This document shows positions 9,790 through 18,025 of a stretch of 32,135 bases of DNA, piece after piece; positions within the stretch are counted from its first letter, which is position 1, and every line of letters begins with the position of its first letter. Source of the stretch: Solirubrobacterales bacterium. Its GTDB lineage: Bacteria > Actinomycetota > Thermoleophilia > Solirubrobacterales > Solirubrobacteraceae. The stretch lies in assembly GCA_003133565.1 (NCBI GenBank), contig PKYB01000079.1:1-32135 (forward strand), read 5' to 3'. The notes under the pieces are model-generated. The model was not told the origin of the DNA and ran no database searches. It saw nothing but the letters and a program-made list of their open reading frames with translations. The position numbers and the translations under genes were made by a program.

Positions 9790-10305
9790 TCACCAGCCGT
9801 CGCGATGCACGACCTCGTCCAGGGGCCGACGCTTCAACCGGGTGCCGGGCCGCAATGGGCGGTCGGCCGGGTAGCCGAGGTCGACGACGAACGCTACGAG
9901 CCTGTCCTCGGGAACGCGGAGGATCGATCTCGCCAGGTCCTGCTCGCCGACCGCTGAATGTCCACAGCCGATCCCTTTGTCGGCGGCAGCGATCATCATC
10001 TGCATCGTCGCTTGGCCGATGTCGAACCGATTGCGCTCGCGAGCGCGCGCCTCCTCCTCGTCAGGGATTACCACGGCGATTGCGGCCATCGCGCCTGCGA
10101 TATGGCCGCCGCCTCGCCATACCCCAGAGAGCTCGCGCAGCATCTCCCGGTCGGTGACGAGGACGAAGTCCCACGGCTGGTTGTTCTGCGAAGAGGGCGC
10201 GATCCGGCCGGCCTCGAGTATTCGTTCGAGATCCGCGGCGGGGATTGGTCGGTCCGCGAACTCTCGGACGTTGCGGCGAGCAGTGATGGCATCCCAGGTC
10301 TCCAT
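9790..10305 (-). CDS. Nitroreductase-family FMN protein
   Basis: 171 residues. The N-terminal ITARRNVREFADRPIP and the FMN-binding APSSQNNQPWDF are typical of the nitroreductase family, as is the C-terminal LGYPADRPLRPGTR-LKRRPLDEVV ending. These are dimeric FMN enzymes that reduce nitro groups, quinones or other electrophiles with NAD(P)H; the substrate cannot be read from sequence. ATG 10305 is chosen because GAGGAGG lies 7 bases upstream. It sits upstream of furA-katG on the same strand but separated by the furA operator region, so it is probably a separate transcript. Confidence 0.88.
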   Translation of the reverse strand: METWDAITARRNVREFADRPIPAADLERILEAGRIAPSSQNNQPWDFVLVTDREMLRELSGVWRGGGHIAGAMAAIAVVIPDEEEARARERNRFDIGQATMQMMIAAADKGIGCGHSAVGEQDLARSILRVPEDRLVAFVVDLGYPADRPLRPGTRLKRRPLDEVVHRDGW

Positions 10306-10388
10306 GAAAAGCCTCCTCACGTGGCGGGGCGGTGGGGTCGGTAGAGCGCTTCCAGGTTACGCACCCCGAGGAGCATCTCTGCTGACCG

Positions 10389-10808
10389 TTAGCCGCCGAG
10401 GGATGCGGCTGGCGCTGCGGTGGCCACCGCAGCCCTGGGCGCTTTCTCCGGCAGCCCGCTGGAAGCGTTATGGAATCGCCAGAGGTGGGCAGCCATGACG
10501 CGTAACCCCTGGCAGAGGGTACTTTGGCATGCGAGATGACGCGTCGGGAAGTCGCTTATGTCCAACATGGTCGTGGCGAACATCGCGGCCTGAGCCGTCT
10601 GACCCTCCGCCAGGAACCGATCAGCGACCCCACGCTGATCCAGCACCTCGATCGTGCGTGAGTGAAAACCGCCGGCCCGTGACCCGACGAGCACGTGATC
10701 GGGACGCCGCTCGACGACCGCGACGTCGACCCTTGCCAGCGCCAACTCAGCCGCGAGCATCATTCCTGTCGGACCACCTCCTGCGATCACCACCGCATGC
10801 TCGGTCAT
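10389..10808 (-). pseudogene. Truncated FAD-dependent aromatic monooxygenase
   Basis: The first ~100 residues are a clear FAD-binding Rossmann start of the PheA/TfdB-like hydroxylase family: HAVVIAGGGPTGMMLAAELA, DVAVVERRPD, RAGGFHSRTIEVLDQRGVAD and LDISDFPTRH. After that the family similarity stops and a short unrelated tail runs to the stop. Full members are ~500 residues, so the substrate domain and the second FAD motif are missing. The start ATG at 10808 has a strong AGGAGG site, so the remnant could still be made, but it cannot be an active monooxygenase. It was probably cut by a deletion near 10530. Confidence 0.75.
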
Positions 10809-11517
10809 AGCTCGCCTCCTACCGGATAGGCCCGGGAAAACAAACGCATTTCGCTCCTCCATTCCCTTGGTTCTGGGCTTGCGGCGAGCGATTATGCGGC
10901 ACGTCCCAGGGCTTCATGAAGGCCCCGTGTGCGGTATAAATTGGAAGTGGAGGGGAGCGGGCAACCGCCTTGCGACCGTCGTCCGCGGCTGTCGAGCGAC
11001 CTCTTCACGAATTGGCGGCGTGCTGGGAACGCCTCCCGGAAACTCCGGGTCATCCGTGAACCACCCGGGCGGAGCAGGTCCTGACTTTGGCACGGCCAGC
11101 CGCGTCTGAGTGATCCGCTGCGGCGTGCTCCCCGAAGTAAGTATCTGGAAGTCAGAACCTAGCCAAGGAGCGCAAGCCCGTCGGACACAGCACAAACCGT
11201 GCTAGCGGCCGTTACGGCAACCAAGTTCACGACCTAGCAGAGCCGAAGAAGCCACGTGCGCAGACGCGCGGGGCGAACCGACTCGCCGGGGCGCCCTGCT
11301 CGCCTCCTCCCCGTCCAGGGCGCCCCGGCTTGTCGCCTCGCCTCTCGTGTGATGAGGCAGCAGGTGGCAGCCGCCGTCTCGGCCGATGCGAATGTCCGGC
11401 ACGTCATAGACCTGAATTCACGCGTTACCCGCCGAGCATCTCTTACGACGATCGTGCAGTGTTGGCGATCGCGGGAGCACCGCGCGGGTCTGACATAGGA
11501 AAGCTGAGGTACGCCAG
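10809..11517. other. Long non-coding stretch before tatA
   Basis: About 700 bases with short open frames on both strands, none with a ribosome site or recognisable product. A TATAAA at 10935 has no convincing -35 and no gene behind it. The last ~60 bases (from about 11,450) presumably contain the tatA promoter. Together with the truncated monooxygenase next door, this suggests a region that has lost genes. Confidence 0.45.
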
Positions 11518-11811
11518 ATGGGACTCGACAATCCAGTTCATATTCTGATCCTGCTGATTGTGCTGTTGCTCGTGTTCGGAGCGAAGCGTTTGCCGGAGGT
11601 GGGGCGCTCGCTGGGCGACGGAATGCGCGGCTTCAAGGAGTCGCTGAGCGGCGCAGGCGCGCACGACGCGCTACCCGCCGTGCAGGTGCCCGCGACGGAG
11701 CTGACCGCCGCGCCACCGGTCCGAGACGCGCACCTCTTCGCGCCCGCGCCCGCGCTGGAGAGCAGCGAACTTGTGGCGGGCACGACGACGCCGCGACGGT
11801 CGACGAGCTGA
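11518..11811 (+). CDS. tatA: Twin-arginine translocase subunit TatA
   Basis: 97 residues. An N-terminal membrane helix (about residues 6-20, VHILILLIVLLLVFGAKRLPE) is followed by the conserved FGAKRLPEVGRSLGDGMRGFKES amphipathic helix, the signature of TatA/TatE. The C-terminal half is Ala/Pro-rich and variable, as usual. TatA oligomers form the pore for folded twin-arginine substrates. The ATG has GAGG about 9 bases upstream. It stands alone, without tatB or tatC. Confidence 0.92.
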   Translation: MGLDNPVHILILLIVLLLVFGAKRLPEVGRSLGDGMRGFKESLSGAGAHDALPAVQVPATELTAAPPVRDAHLFAPAPALESSELVAGTTTPRRSTS

Positions 11812-11856
11812 GCGAAAGACCAAAAGCAGCGGCCTGAGGGCGGTACCCGAATCCCT

Positions 11857-12870
11857 TCAGATACGAGGGTCGACGTGGATCTTCGGGCCAGCGCCAGCGT
11901 CGTGTGGGCGCCAGCCGGTGAGGATATCGCCGACACGTTCGAGGCCGACCGTCGCGGCGACCAGCGGACGTGGATCGACCGAGTGTGACGCGTACGCGTC
12001 GATCGCACCTGCCAAACCGGGAGAGCCGGACAGGATTCCGACTGCGGTCACATCCTTGAGCACCAGCGTTCGTGTGTCGATCGTGCTCGGAGTGCCGGCA
12101 AGTCCGATGTACACGACGCGCTTGCCGGGCTCGACCAGATCAAGCGCGAGCGCCGGCAGCGCCGCCGCGTTGGAGGCGTCGATCACCGCGTCGAAGGCAA
12201 GACGAGGTAGATCGCTAGCCGTCCACACCCCGTCAAGTCCCAGCGAACGCGCGAACGACAGCGAGGGCTCTTCCTTGTCCAGCACATGCACGTCGGCGCC
12301 CGCCGCGACCGCAAACCGCGCCGCAAGCAGGCCGATGGTCCCCGCGCCCAGCACCAGCACTCGGTCCTGCGGATGGAGGTCCGCGGCCCACACGGCTCGG
12401 AGCGCATTTCCGCCCGGTTCCACCATGGCGCCGGCCACATCGTCGACCGCTTCCGGGAGCGCTTGCAGTGATGACACCGGGACGGCGAGCTGCTCGGCGA
12501 GTGCTCCGGCTTTGGCGCCGCTGATCCCCACCTCGGTGCGGCGTTCGCACAGATGCTGCCGACCCGACCGGCAGCGCTGACACTCGCCGCATCCGAGCAT
12601 CGTGTCGCCGATGACCCGCTGGCCGATCCACGACTGATCGACTCCGCTGCCCGCGGCGGCGACGACGCCGCACCATTCATGCCCGAGCCGCATCGGATAG
12701 GCGGAATGCCCGTCGTGCAGGTAGGCCATCTCGCCGGTGAAGAACTCCACGTCTGTGCCGCAAACACCGGCGCGGGCGACGTCCACCACGACCTCGCCGG
12801 GCTTCGCGGCCGGAGCCTCCACGTCCTGTACCGAGGATTCCCCGGGAGCGGTGACGACGAAGGCCTTCAT
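11857..12870 (-). CDS. Zinc-dependent alcohol/polyol dehydrogenase (MDR family)
   Basis: 337 residues from ATG 12870 (a TTG at 12894 would add 8). Catalytic zinc ligands are C37, H64, E65 (AGVCGTD and RLGHEWCG); four structural-zinc cysteines are C94, C97, C100, C108 (GCGECQRC). A Rossmann motif GAGTIG (175-180) with Asp at 198 (VLDKE) suggests NAD preference. It belongs with threonine/sorbitol/sugar dehydrogenases; the exact substrate is unclear. It is divergent, by 82 bases, from a sugar-acid dehydratase and an SDR, so a role in oxidising a sugar or sugar derivative in the same pathway is likely (inference). Confidence 0.88.
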   Translation of the reverse strand: MKAFVVTAPGESSVQDVEAPAAKPGEVVVDVARAGVCGTDVEFFTGEMAYLHDGHSAYPMRLGHEWCGVVAAAGSGVDQSWIGQRVIGDTMLGCGECQRCRSGRQHLCERRTEVGISGAKAGALAEQLAVPVSSLQALPEAVDDVAGAMVEPGGNALRAVWAADLHPQDRVLVLGAGTIGLLAARFAVAAGADVHVLDKEEPSLSFARSLGLDGVWTASDLPRLAFDAVIDASNAAALPALALDLVEPGKRVVYIGLAGTPSTIDTRTLVLKDVTAVGILSGSPGLAGAIDAYASHSVDPRPLVAATVGLERVGDILTGWRPHDAGAGPKIHVDPRI

Positions 12871-12952
12871 TACATCCGCTGCGTTTGCCGACAATCGGTA
12901 GGCTCGGACACGCCTCAGATCCTAAGCCTCGCTCGACCACCCGAGGGCGCCG

Positions 12953-14668
12953 ATGCCGATCCAGCGAAGCTCGCAGTGGTATTCCGGGACCGACCGCAAC
13001 GCGTACATCCACCGGGCGTGGATGCGGCGGGGCCTGCCTGGGCATGCCTTTGACGGACGTCCGCATATCGCGATCGCGAACACCGCCTCAGACCTGACGC
13101 CTTGCAACGCCCATCTCAACGAGGTGGCCGAGAGCGTCAAGCAGGGCGTCTACGAGGCCGGCGGCATCCCGTTGAACCTGCCCGTGGTTTCGCTCGGCGA
13201 GACCAACGTTCGACCGACCGCGATGCTGTGGCGGAACATGGCCGCGATGGCGACCGAGGAGATGCTCCGCGCCAATCCGGTCGACGGTGTCGTGCTGCTC
13301 GGAGGATGTGACAAGACGATCCCGGCGCTGTTGATGGCGGCGGCGTCGGTCGACCTACCGGCGGTAGTGCTGCCGGGCGGCCCGATGCTGAGCGGCACCT
13401 TCCGCGGGGTGCCGCTGGGGTGCGGCACCGACGTCTGGAGGCTGTCGGAGGAAGTGCGTGCGGGAACGCTGTCGCAGGAGGACTTCCTGAGTTCGGAGTC
13501 CTCGATGATTCGCAGCCGCGGACACTGCAACACGATGGGCACCGCCTCGACTATGGCGCTGGTGGCAGAGGCGCTCGGCACCACGCTGCCCGGCGTCGCC
13601 GGAACTCCCGCGGCAGACAGCCGGCTGCTTCAGGCGGCTCACGAGGCGGGGGGTCTGGTGATATCGATGGTCCGCGACGGGCGCCGCCCCAGCGAGTTCC
13701 TCTCCCGCGGTTCGTTCCTCAACGCGATCGTCGCGCTCGCGGCAATCGGCGGCTCCACCAACGCCGTCATCCACCTTCTTGCCATCGCGGGACGGCTCGG
13801 TATCCCGCTGATCCAAGACGACTTTGACAGCGTTGGCGCATCCGTGCCGTTGCTCGTCGATCTGCAGCCATCGGGGAGGTTCCTGATGGAGGACTTCCAT
13901 CGCGCCGGCGGTCTGCTGGCGGTGCTCCGCGAGGTGGTGGACCTGCTCGATCCGACGGCGTTGACGGTCACCGGCCGACCGCTCGTCGAGTACCTAGACG
14001 ACGCGCAGATCTGGGACCCGGAGGTGATCAGGTCACGATCTGATCCGCTTCAGCCGCACGCCGGGATCGCCGTCCTTTACGGCAGCCTGGCGCCCACCGG
14101 AGCCGTGATCAAGCCTGCCGCGGCATCCGAGCATCTGCTGCGCCACCGCGGCCGAGCCGTGGTCTTTGACTCGATTGAGGACTTCCACGCCCGGATCGAC
14201 GATCCGGATTTGGACGTCGACGCAGACTCGGTGCTCGTGCTCCGCGGGTGCGGACCGAAGGGCTATCCGGGGATGCCGGAGGTCGCGAACATGCCGCTGC
14301 CCAGGAAGCTCCTGGAGCAGGGCGTTCGCGACATGGTCCGGATCTGCGACGGGCGGATGAGCGGAACCGCGTATGGAACCGTCGTGCTCCACGTGTCGCC
14401 CGAAGCAGCGGCCGGGGGGCCGCTCGGACTGGTGCGCAGCGGTGACTACGTGATCCTCGACGTTCCAGCGCGGCGGCTGGACATCGACGCCACGCAGGAG
14501 GATCTCGCGAGCCGCTCGCCGGCCGAAGCGGCGACACGGGCATTTGCCAACCCGTCGCGCGGCTGGGAAAGCCTCTACGTGAGCACGGTGCAGCAGGCCA
14601 ACACCGGCGCCGATCTGAACTTCTTGGTCGGCGCGAGTGGCGATCAGGTCGCACGTGAGTCCCACTGA
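12953..14668 (+). CDS. IlvD/Edd-family sugar-acid dehydratase
   Basis: 571 residues. It has the cysteine set of [2Fe-2S] sugar-acid dehydratases: C51 (DLTPCNAH), C119 (GGCDKT) and C192 (RGHCNTMG). The spacings of 68 and 73 residues are the same as I recall for the L-arabinonate dehydratase of Rhizobium. K121 would be the carbamylated Mg ligand, and S470 in GRMSGTAYG the catalytic base. Such enzymes dehydrate aldonic acids to 2-keto-3-deoxy acids; L-arabinonate, D-xylonate or a 6-deoxy acid are possible. It could be confused with IlvD of branched-chain synthesis, but the neighbouring dehydrogenases favour catabolism. ATG 12953 has GAGGG just upstream. An SDR gene follows after 19 bases. Confidence 0.88.
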   Translation: MPIQRSSQWYSGTDRNAYIHRAWMRRGLPGHAFDGRPHIAIANTASDLTPCNAHLNEVAESVKQGVYEAGGIPLNLPVVSLGETNVRPTAMLWRNMAAMATEEMLRANPVDGVVLLGGCDKTIPALLMAAASVDLPAVVLPGGPMLSGTFRGVPLGCGTDVWRLSEEVRAGTLSQEDFLSSESSMIRSRGHCNTMGTASTMALVAEALGTTLPGVAGTPAADSRLLQAAHEAGGLVISMVRDGRRPSEFLSRGSFLNAIVALAAIGGSTNAVIHLLAIAGRLGIPLIQDDFDSVGASVPLLVDLQPSGRFLMEDFHRAGGLLAVLREVVDLLDPTALTVTGRPLVEYLDDAQIWDPEVIRSRSDPLQPHAGIAVLYGSLAPTGAVIKPAAASEHLLRHRGRAVVFDSIEDFHARIDDPDLDVDADSVLVLRGCGPKGYPGMPEVANMPLPRKLLEQGVRDMVRICDGRMSGTAYGTVVLHVSPEAAAGGPLGLVRSGDYVILDVPARRLDIDATQEDLASRSPAEAATRAFANPSRGWESLYVSTVQQANTGADLNFLVGASGDQVARESH

Positions 14669-14687
14669 GGCGACCAGGCGATAGGCC

Positions 14688-15377
14688 GTGAGCAGCGATC
14701 GATCACGACGCGCACTCGTGACTGGCGGCGCCAGCGGGCTGGGTCGTGCGTGTGCCCAGCGGCTGCGCTCTGAGCACCACGATGTGATCACGCTCGACAT
14801 CGCCGACGGAGCCGACCACCGTCTTGACATCACCGACGAGGAGGCCGTCAGCCAGTTGGTCGCCAAGCTCGAGCCGATTGACATCCTGCTCAATAGCGCC
14901 GGCATCGGTGGTCCCAATAAGCCGCTGCGGGAGACAACGCGCGCGGAGTGGGAGAGCACCTTCGCGGTCAATGTGCATGGAACCGTCGCCATGTGTCGTG
15001 CCGTTATTCCCGGGATGGTGGAGCGCGGCTGGGGGCGAATCGTCAACTTCGCGAGCATGGCCGGCAAGGATGGCAACCCCAACCTGAGCGCCTACTCGGC
15101 ATCGAAGGCCGCTGTCATCGGTCTCACCAAGTCGCTCGGCAAGGAGCTCGCCACCACCGGCGTGATCGCCAACGCGATCGCGCCGGCCGTGATCGCCACC
15201 GAGATGAACGCAACGACTGCCCCTGAGGTCCTCGCGCATCTCACCAGCCTGATACCGATGAAGCGCATTGGGCGGCCCGAGGAAGTGGCAGAGCTCGTCG
15301 CCTGGCTGGCGTCGGACCGCTGCAGCTTCTCCACTGGCGCGGTCTATGACATCAGCGGCGGTCGAGCCACCTACTAG
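14688..15377 (+). CDS. Short-chain dehydrogenase/reductase (SDR)
   Basis: 229 residues from GTG 14688. The cofactor motif TGGASGLG (12-19), D37 at the end of the second strand (NAD preference), NSAG (69-72) and catalytic S123, Y136, K140 (AYSASK) define a classical SDR. The end GAVYDISGGRATY is typical. The gene starts 19 bases after the dehydratase, so the two form an operon. SDRs in this position often oxidise a 2-keto-3-deoxy sugar acid (for example in L-fucose-type pathways) or the starting sugar; which one cannot be read here. Confidence 0.9.
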   Translation: MSSDRSRRALVTGGASGLGRACAQRLRSEHHDVITLDIADGADHRLDITDEEAVSQLVAKLEPIDILLNSAGIGGPNKPLRETTRAEWESTFAVNVHGTVAMCRAVIPGMVERGWGRIVNFASMAGKDGNPNLSAYSASKAAVIGLTKSLGKELATTGVIANAIAPAVIATEMNATTAPEVLAHLTSLIPMKRIGRPEEVAELVAWLASDRCSFSTGAVYDISGGRATY

Positions 15378-15429
15378 GCGCCCCAGCCGACGAGGGAGGA
15401 TGCGTGTCCACATTGCCGAACAGGTGAAT

Positions 15430-15984
15430 ATGAGCACCGACGCGGCGGGCGCCCAGACGGCGGCACCGCCGCCCCCAGCAGCGCACGTCCAGCGCTTCCA
15501 CGCGCACGCCGCCGCCGCTCAGAAGGAGGCCGCCGACCGGAACGAGTCCCTGTTCTTGCGCTTCTGCGACTGGACCTCGCAGGTGATGGGCCAACCACCG
15601 AACATCATCTTCTGGCTCGTGCTCGTCCTTGGCTGGACGGTTCTCTTCGCTTCCAAGGTCGTCAGTCCAAACGCGAACTTCCTCCCGAGCTGGTTCACCG
15701 GGACGGCATACAACTTCCCGCTCAACCTCATCACCACCGTCGCGGAGCTCTTCATCGGCTTCCTCGTAGCCGCCGCGGCAAACCGCGCCCAGCGCGTGCT
15801 CACGGTGATCATCGACGGCATCCGCACGATGGTGGATCAGGTCGAAGCCGGCGTCGAGGCTCAACGTACGCTGATCCAGCAGAACATCGACCTCACGCAA
15901 GAGGTTCATCGGCTCGCGGCTGAGCTGCACGCCCACATGATCAAGACCTCGCCTCCCAGCTCGACCCCGCCCGCCAGCACTTAG
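15430..15984 (+). CDS. Small two-helix membrane protein, iron-permease/DUF1003-like
   Basis: 184 residues from ATG 15430. A Pro/Ala-rich head leads to two predicted membrane helices: NIIFWLVLVLGWTVLFASK (about residues 58-76) and NLITTVAELFIGFLVAAAAN (about 97-116). A charged helical C-terminus follows (DQVEAGVEAQRTLIQQNIDL). The layout resembles low-affinity iron permease or DUF1003 proteins; I cannot decide between them. An alternative ATG at 15400 has a GAGGGAGG directly abutting it, too close to serve as ribosome site. It follows the SDR gene by about 50 bases. Confidence 0.6.
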   Translation: MSTDAAGAQTAAPPPPAAHVQRFHAHAAAAQKEAADRNESLFLRFCDWTSQVMGQPPNIIFWLVLVLGWTVLFASKVVSPNANFLPSWFTGTAYNFPLNLITTVAELFIGFLVAAAANRAQRVLTVIIDGIRTMVDQVEAGVEAQRTLIQQNIDLTQEVHRLAAELHAHMIKTSPPSSTPPAST

Positions 15985-16076
15985 CGATCACGCGCCACGC
16001 TGGGCGCGCTCGCGGACGCGCCGTCGGCGGGACCTGCAGGAGCCCGGCCACCCCGAAGCACACCTCGTCGGCGTTG

Positions 16077-17357
16077 CTAGAAGCCGTGCGGAGACACCGG
16101 CGTTTCCACACGACGCGGCACGATGCCGGTGGCGGCGCGAGTGTGAATCGGTGGCGGCTCGGGGGTGCGCGCGGATGAGCGCGAACGCAGCGCGACGAAC
16201 CCGGCGAGCATACAAAGTCCGCAGATTGCGCCACCTGTCGCCAAAGTGATGCGCACTCCGGTGAGGGCAACCAGCGCGGCTGCGCCCAGCAGCCCGAGGA
16301 GGAAGCACGCGCCCTCGATCGTGTCCTTGGTGCCGAACAGGCGGCCCTGAACAGAGCTCGGGACGCGGAGCTGGATCAGCTGCGTCTCGCTGACCAGCAA
16401 CAGCGCATTGGCATAGCCGGTGGCGGCAAATGCCACGACGGCCGCTTCGACGTCCGGGGCGATCGCGCTGCCACCCATGCCCACCGCGGTGAGCGTGAGC
16501 GCCGCGAGATAGCGGCGCATGAGGACCGTGGCGGGCTGGTCGCCGCGCTGCAGGACGAGCACCGACGCGACCACCATGCCGGCGCCGTAGCTCGCAACCA
16601 GGAGCGCGTAGTCACTGTTGGTGCCGTGCAGTACGTGCTTGGCGAAGATCGGCTCACACACGTTCAGCAGGCCTCCGGCGATGATCGAGCCCGCCGAGCA
16701 GGCGACGAGCACAGCGATGCCCGGTGCAGCCAACGCCTCGCCAAGACCCTCCCGGAGGCTTGATCCGCCGCGCGACTCCTCCGCCTCGGCGGGCGTCGAT
16801 CGCTCGATCGCGACGCTGCCCATGACCGCGGCGGCGATCAGAAAGCTGAGACCGTTGAGCGCGAGCGGCAGCGTTAGGCCGGACAGTGCGAAGAGGCCGG
16901 CTGCCACGAGTGGTCCCGCGGTCATCCCGATCCAGCGGCAGCTGTCGTACACGGCCGCCGCGGCCTGGCTGGCCTCACCCGCGACAACCGGCAGCGCCGA
17001 GCGCAGCGCGGGGCGGAGCATCGCATTGCCGACGCCCGCCAGGAGCGCCAGCGAGAGGATTGGCACCGCCGTGTGCGCCAGCGCGAGCCCGCCAAACGCG
17101 GCGGCCTGCAGTAGGTTCGCGACGACGATCAGCCGCCGGCGGGAGTAGCGGTCGGCGCAGGCGCCAAACCACGAGCCGAACAGGATCGCCGGCAGGAAGT
17201 CGGCCAGCAGCACAGCCGCGATCGCCCACGAGGTGTGCAGGTGCCGATAGGTCAGCAGGAGCAGCGCGACGTAGCCCGCTCCGGTGCCCAGGCACGACTG
17301 CAGCCAAGCTGCCAAGAGCCGCCGAAGCGGCTTGTTTGATCTCAGGATTCTCGCCAC
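16077..17357 (-). CDS. MFS transporter, EntS/multidrug-exporter type
   Basis: 426 residues with about 12 hydrophobic segments. The loop motif GACADRYSRRRLIV after the second helix is the MFS signature, and PILFGSWFGACADR plus the N-terminal RRLLAAWLQSCLGTGAGYVALLL-type start resemble the EntS-like exporter branch (MFS_3). It probably exports a siderophore, drug or other small molecule by proton antiport. The C-terminal ~30 residues are Pro/Arg-rich and cytoplasmic. It is convergent with the two-helix membrane protein gene. Substrate unknown. Confidence 0.85.
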   Translation of the reverse strand: MARILRSNKPLRRLLAAWLQSCLGTGAGYVALLLLTYRHLHTSWAIAAVLLADFLPAILFGSWFGACADRYSRRRLIVVANLLQAAAFGGLALAHTAVPILSLALLAGVGNAMLRPALRSALPVVAGEASQAAAAVYDSCRWIGMTAGPLVAAGLFALSGLTLPLALNGLSFLIAAAVMGSVAIERSTPAEAEESRGGSSLREGLGEALAAPGIAVLVACSAGSIIAGGLLNVCEPIFAKHVLHGTNSDYALLVASYGAGMVVASVLVLQRGDQPATVLMRRYLAALTLTAVGMGGSAIAPDVEAAVVAFAATGYANALLLVSETQLIQLRVPSSVQGRLFGTKDTIEGACFLLGLLGAAALVALTGVRITLATGGAICGLCMLAGFVALRSRSSARTPEPPPIHTRAATGIVPRRVETPVSPHGF

Positions 17358-17564
17358 GACGAGCGGCGAGCGTATCGCGGTGTTAGCGGAAATTCGCCGT
17401 AGCGCGCACCATCACCGAGTGCTGCACGGAAGGTTGCACAGCCGCGCACAAAACCGCTAACGCGGACCGCTCAGGCACCGCGTCCGGCCAGTAACGCCGG
17501 GCCGGCACTGACTGTTGTCCGCCCCGGCCCTGCCCCACCCGCGGCGAGTCGCGACGCGGCCGCG

Positions 17565-17798
17565 TCAGCCGGCGAGTCCCTCGTCGTCGTCGCCGGCGCT
17601 CAGCGAGCCGAGGAAAGCATCCAGTTGCACGCGTGAGAAGCGCCGCTGGCCGCCCGGCGTGCGAGAACCGCGCAGGTGTCCGTCATTGCTCCACCGACGC
17701 ACCGTGGCGAGCGACACGCCAAGGTAGGTGGCAGCCTGCGAGCTCGTAAAAGCAAGCTGCGTGTCGCCGTTGCGCTCTACTCTCGTCGGAGTGACCAT
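17565..17798 (-). CDS. BldC/MerR-like small HTH regulator
   Basis: 77 residues. Residues 16-65 form a MerR-type winged HTH without effector domain: LAFTSSQAATYLGVSLATV, RRWSNDGHLRGSRTPGGQR, RFSRVQLDAFL. The TPGGQRRF wing is typical of BldC-like and excisionase-like proteins of actinobacteria. Streptomyces BldC binds DNA cooperatively to control development; a direct equivalence is not shown. It stands alone, divergent from the ATP-grasp operon that starts at 18026, and may regulate it. Confidence 0.75.
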   Translation of the reverse strand: MVTPTRVERNGDTQLAFTSSQAATYLGVSLATVRRWSNDGHLRGSRTPGGQRRFSRVQLDAFLGSLSAGDDDEGLAG

Positions 17799-18025
17799 CT
17801 GCGCCTCTGCCCAGGTTCGTTGGCTGATGAGACTTCATCGGCAGCGCAGCTGGTTTGATGAGCCTTGCAAAGGTCCGCGGACGTCTAAGCGAAGCGTCGA
17901 CCGCCCGCGGAGCCGGCGATTTCTCAGGCGCTGCGGGCGCGCGCTGCCACGAGGTACAAACGCCGCGCGTGCTCGTTGTCCACGCTGGCACCCATCAAAG
18001 TGCCCGCTTGACGGACAATGTGCGG

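Noticed and set aside
10935-10940. TATAAA as promoter
   Set aside because: No matching -35 and no gene follows within several hundred bases.
17855-18025. Upstream extension of the ATP-grasp frame
   Set aside because: No family similarity before residue 58; ATG 18026 gives the usual N-terminus.
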